NCBI GenBank assembly: GCA_947306285.1
Contig: CAMZGB010000059.1
Span: 1-6,379, forward strand
Direction: 5' to 3'
Source of the DNA: an uncultured Lachnospira sp.
GTDB lineage: Bacteria > Bacillota > Clostridia > Lachnospirales > Lachnospiraceae
DNA: 6,379 bases
Below are positions 5,857 to 6,379 of the stretch, piece after piece. The notes beneath the pieces were generated by a model. The model ran no database searches. It worked only from the letters and a program-made list of their open reading frames with translations, and was not told where the DNA came from. The position numbers and the translations under genes were made by a program. Within the stretch, counting starts at the first letter, position 1. Every line of letters begins with the position of its first letter.

Positions 5857-5863
5857 AAACAGT

Positions 5864-6316
5864 ATGTTTATTGGCGAACATAAACAGAAAATGGATACAA
5901 AAGGAAGGGTAGTAGTCCCTTCTAAGTTTCGTGATGAACTTGGTAACCAGGTAGTTGTTACTAAGGGATTGGGCGAAAATTGTTTGTATGCTTTCTCCAG
6001 AGAGTCTTGGGAAAAAGTAGTTAGCAAACTTGAAGAGCTACCTATGACAAATATGAAAGTTAGAAATTTCAATCGATTTTTCCTCGCGGGCGCTAGTAAC
6101 CTCGAAGCTGATAAGTTGGGACGTGTCCTAGTTAATTCAGCTTTGAGGGAATACGCCCTACTAGACAAAGAAGTTGTCTGGGTCGGAGTTGGAAATCGTA
6201 TGGAAATTTGGGATGTAGATAAATGGAAAGAAAACAGCGATAAGTTCATTGGTGATTCAGAAGACAGTATCGACATGGAAGAGCTATCCGAGTATATGGC
6301 AGAGTTAGGAATATAG
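5864..6316 (+). CDS. mraZ: Transcriptional regulator MraZ
   Basis: MraZ is the first gene of the dcw cluster and encodes an AbrB-like DNA-binding protein that usually represses its own operon. The 150-residue product has the two tandem SpoVT-AbrB half-domains expected: the first carries MDTKGRVVVPSKFR at 10-23 (DTKGR core 11-15) and the second EADKLGRVLVNSALREYA at 81-98 (DKLGR core 83-87). The linker has RFFLAGA at 71-77, also a family feature. The acidic tail (about 130-150, DSEDSIDMEELSEYMAEL) is likely helical. The start at ATG 5864 gives the standard MFIGEHKQKMD beginning. A predicted promoter, four operator repeats and a leader inverted repeat lie just upstream. The stop overlaps the rsmH ribosome binding site, implying co-transcription. 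Confidence 0.97.
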   Translation: MFIGEHKQKMDTKGRVVVPSKFRDELGNQVVVTKGLGENCLYAFSRESWEKVVSKLEELPMTNMKVRNFNRFFLAGASNLEADKLGRVLVNSALREYALLDKEVVWVGVGNRMEIWDVDKWKENSDKFIGDSEDSIDMEELSEYMAELGI

Positions 6317-6320
6317 GAGG
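6315..6320 (+). promoter_or_regulatory. rsmH ribosome binding site overlapping the mraZ stop
   Basis: AGGAGG begins inside the mraZ TAG (6314-6316) and lies 9 bases before ATG 6330. The overlap favours translational coupling of mraZ and rsmH. Confidence 0.8.
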
Positions 6321-6329
6321 ATAAGTCTT

Positions 6330-6379
6330 ATGGATTTCAATCATGTATCAGTTTTATTAGATGAAACCATTGAAGGCTT
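6330..6379 (+). CDS. rsmH: 16S rRNA (cytosine1402-N4)-methyltransferase RsmH, N-terminal fragment (3' partial)
   Basis: Only 16 full codons lie in the window, giving MDFNHVSVLLDETIEG. This is the typical start of RsmH (MraW): the HxSVLLxExxxxL motif precedes the SAM-binding Gly-rich region, which lies outside. RsmH adds the N4-methyl group to C1402 of 16S rRNA in the ribosomal P site. The call rests on this short motif plus its position directly after mraZ, the conserved order of the dcw cluster. The start is set by AGGAGG at 6315-6320. Confidence 0.9.
   Translation, partial: MDFNHVSVLLDETIEG

Noticed and set aside
5825..5863. Upstream GTG start for mraZ adding 13 residues
   Set aside because: No ribosome binding site precedes it, it lies inside the operator repeat, and the family starts at MFIGEHKQKMD, which is ATG 5864 with AAGGAG 7 bases before.
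5609..5863. Small gene or known riboswitch in the intergenic region
   Set aside because: The ATG at 5708 meets a stop after one more codon, and I see no conserved riboswitch core; the hairpin next to the mraZ start is reported without assigning a class.
5845..6276. 143-residue reading frame on the minus strand opposite mraZ
   Set aside because: Fully antisense to a certain gene, Ser/Leu/Thr-rich with no recognisable domain; a shadow frame.

Overview
The window looks like core chromosome from a low-GC (roughly 35-40% by eye) Gram-positive bacterium, most likely a Clostridia member of the Lachnospiraceae type. The evidence is strong AGGAGG-like ribosome binding sites, the standard code, the Firmicutes gene order PASTA kinase - rsgA - rpe, and a neighbouring ychF - lgt - mraZ - rsmH run. 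The family-level placement is inference. I see no mobile element, tRNA, rRNA or CRISPR.

Layout. Positions 1-5608 hold six same-strand genes with gaps of only 6-19 bases, which reads as one transcription unit entering from the left: the C-terminal part of a membrane Ser/Thr kinase with three PASTA repeats (prkC/stk1 type, 5' end outside the window), rsgA (30S maturation GTPase), rpe (ribulose-phosphate 3-epimerase), an unrecognised small lipoprotein, ychF (Obg-family ATPase) and lgt (prolipoprotein diacylglyceryl transferase). Positions 5609-5863 are a 255-base intergenic region with a strong intrinsic terminator (5676-5707), A-tract-rich DNA, a candidate promoter (about 5756-5784), four TGGTA repeats spaced exactly 10 bases apart (5796-5830; the probable MraZ operator), and a perfect 10-bp inverted repeat (5807-5816 / 5840-5849) ending just before the mraZ ribosome binding site. 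From 5864 the division and cell wall (dcw) cluster starts with mraZ and the first 16 codons of rsmH.

How it fits together. The left operon joins muropeptide/lipid II sensing at the envelope (PASTA kinase), two ribosome-associated NTPases (RsgA, YchF), a pentose phosphate enzyme, and lipoprotein maturation (Lgt) next to a lipoprotein substrate. The right operon begins with its own predicted repressor, MraZ. The usual Firmicutes follower of rpe, thiN (thiamine pyrophosphokinase), is absent; the lipoprotein gene sits in that place.

No gene here is obviously novel. The least ordinary parts are the mraZ leader, where the operator repeats and a potential RNA hairpin share the same bases, and the lineage-specific lipoprotein.
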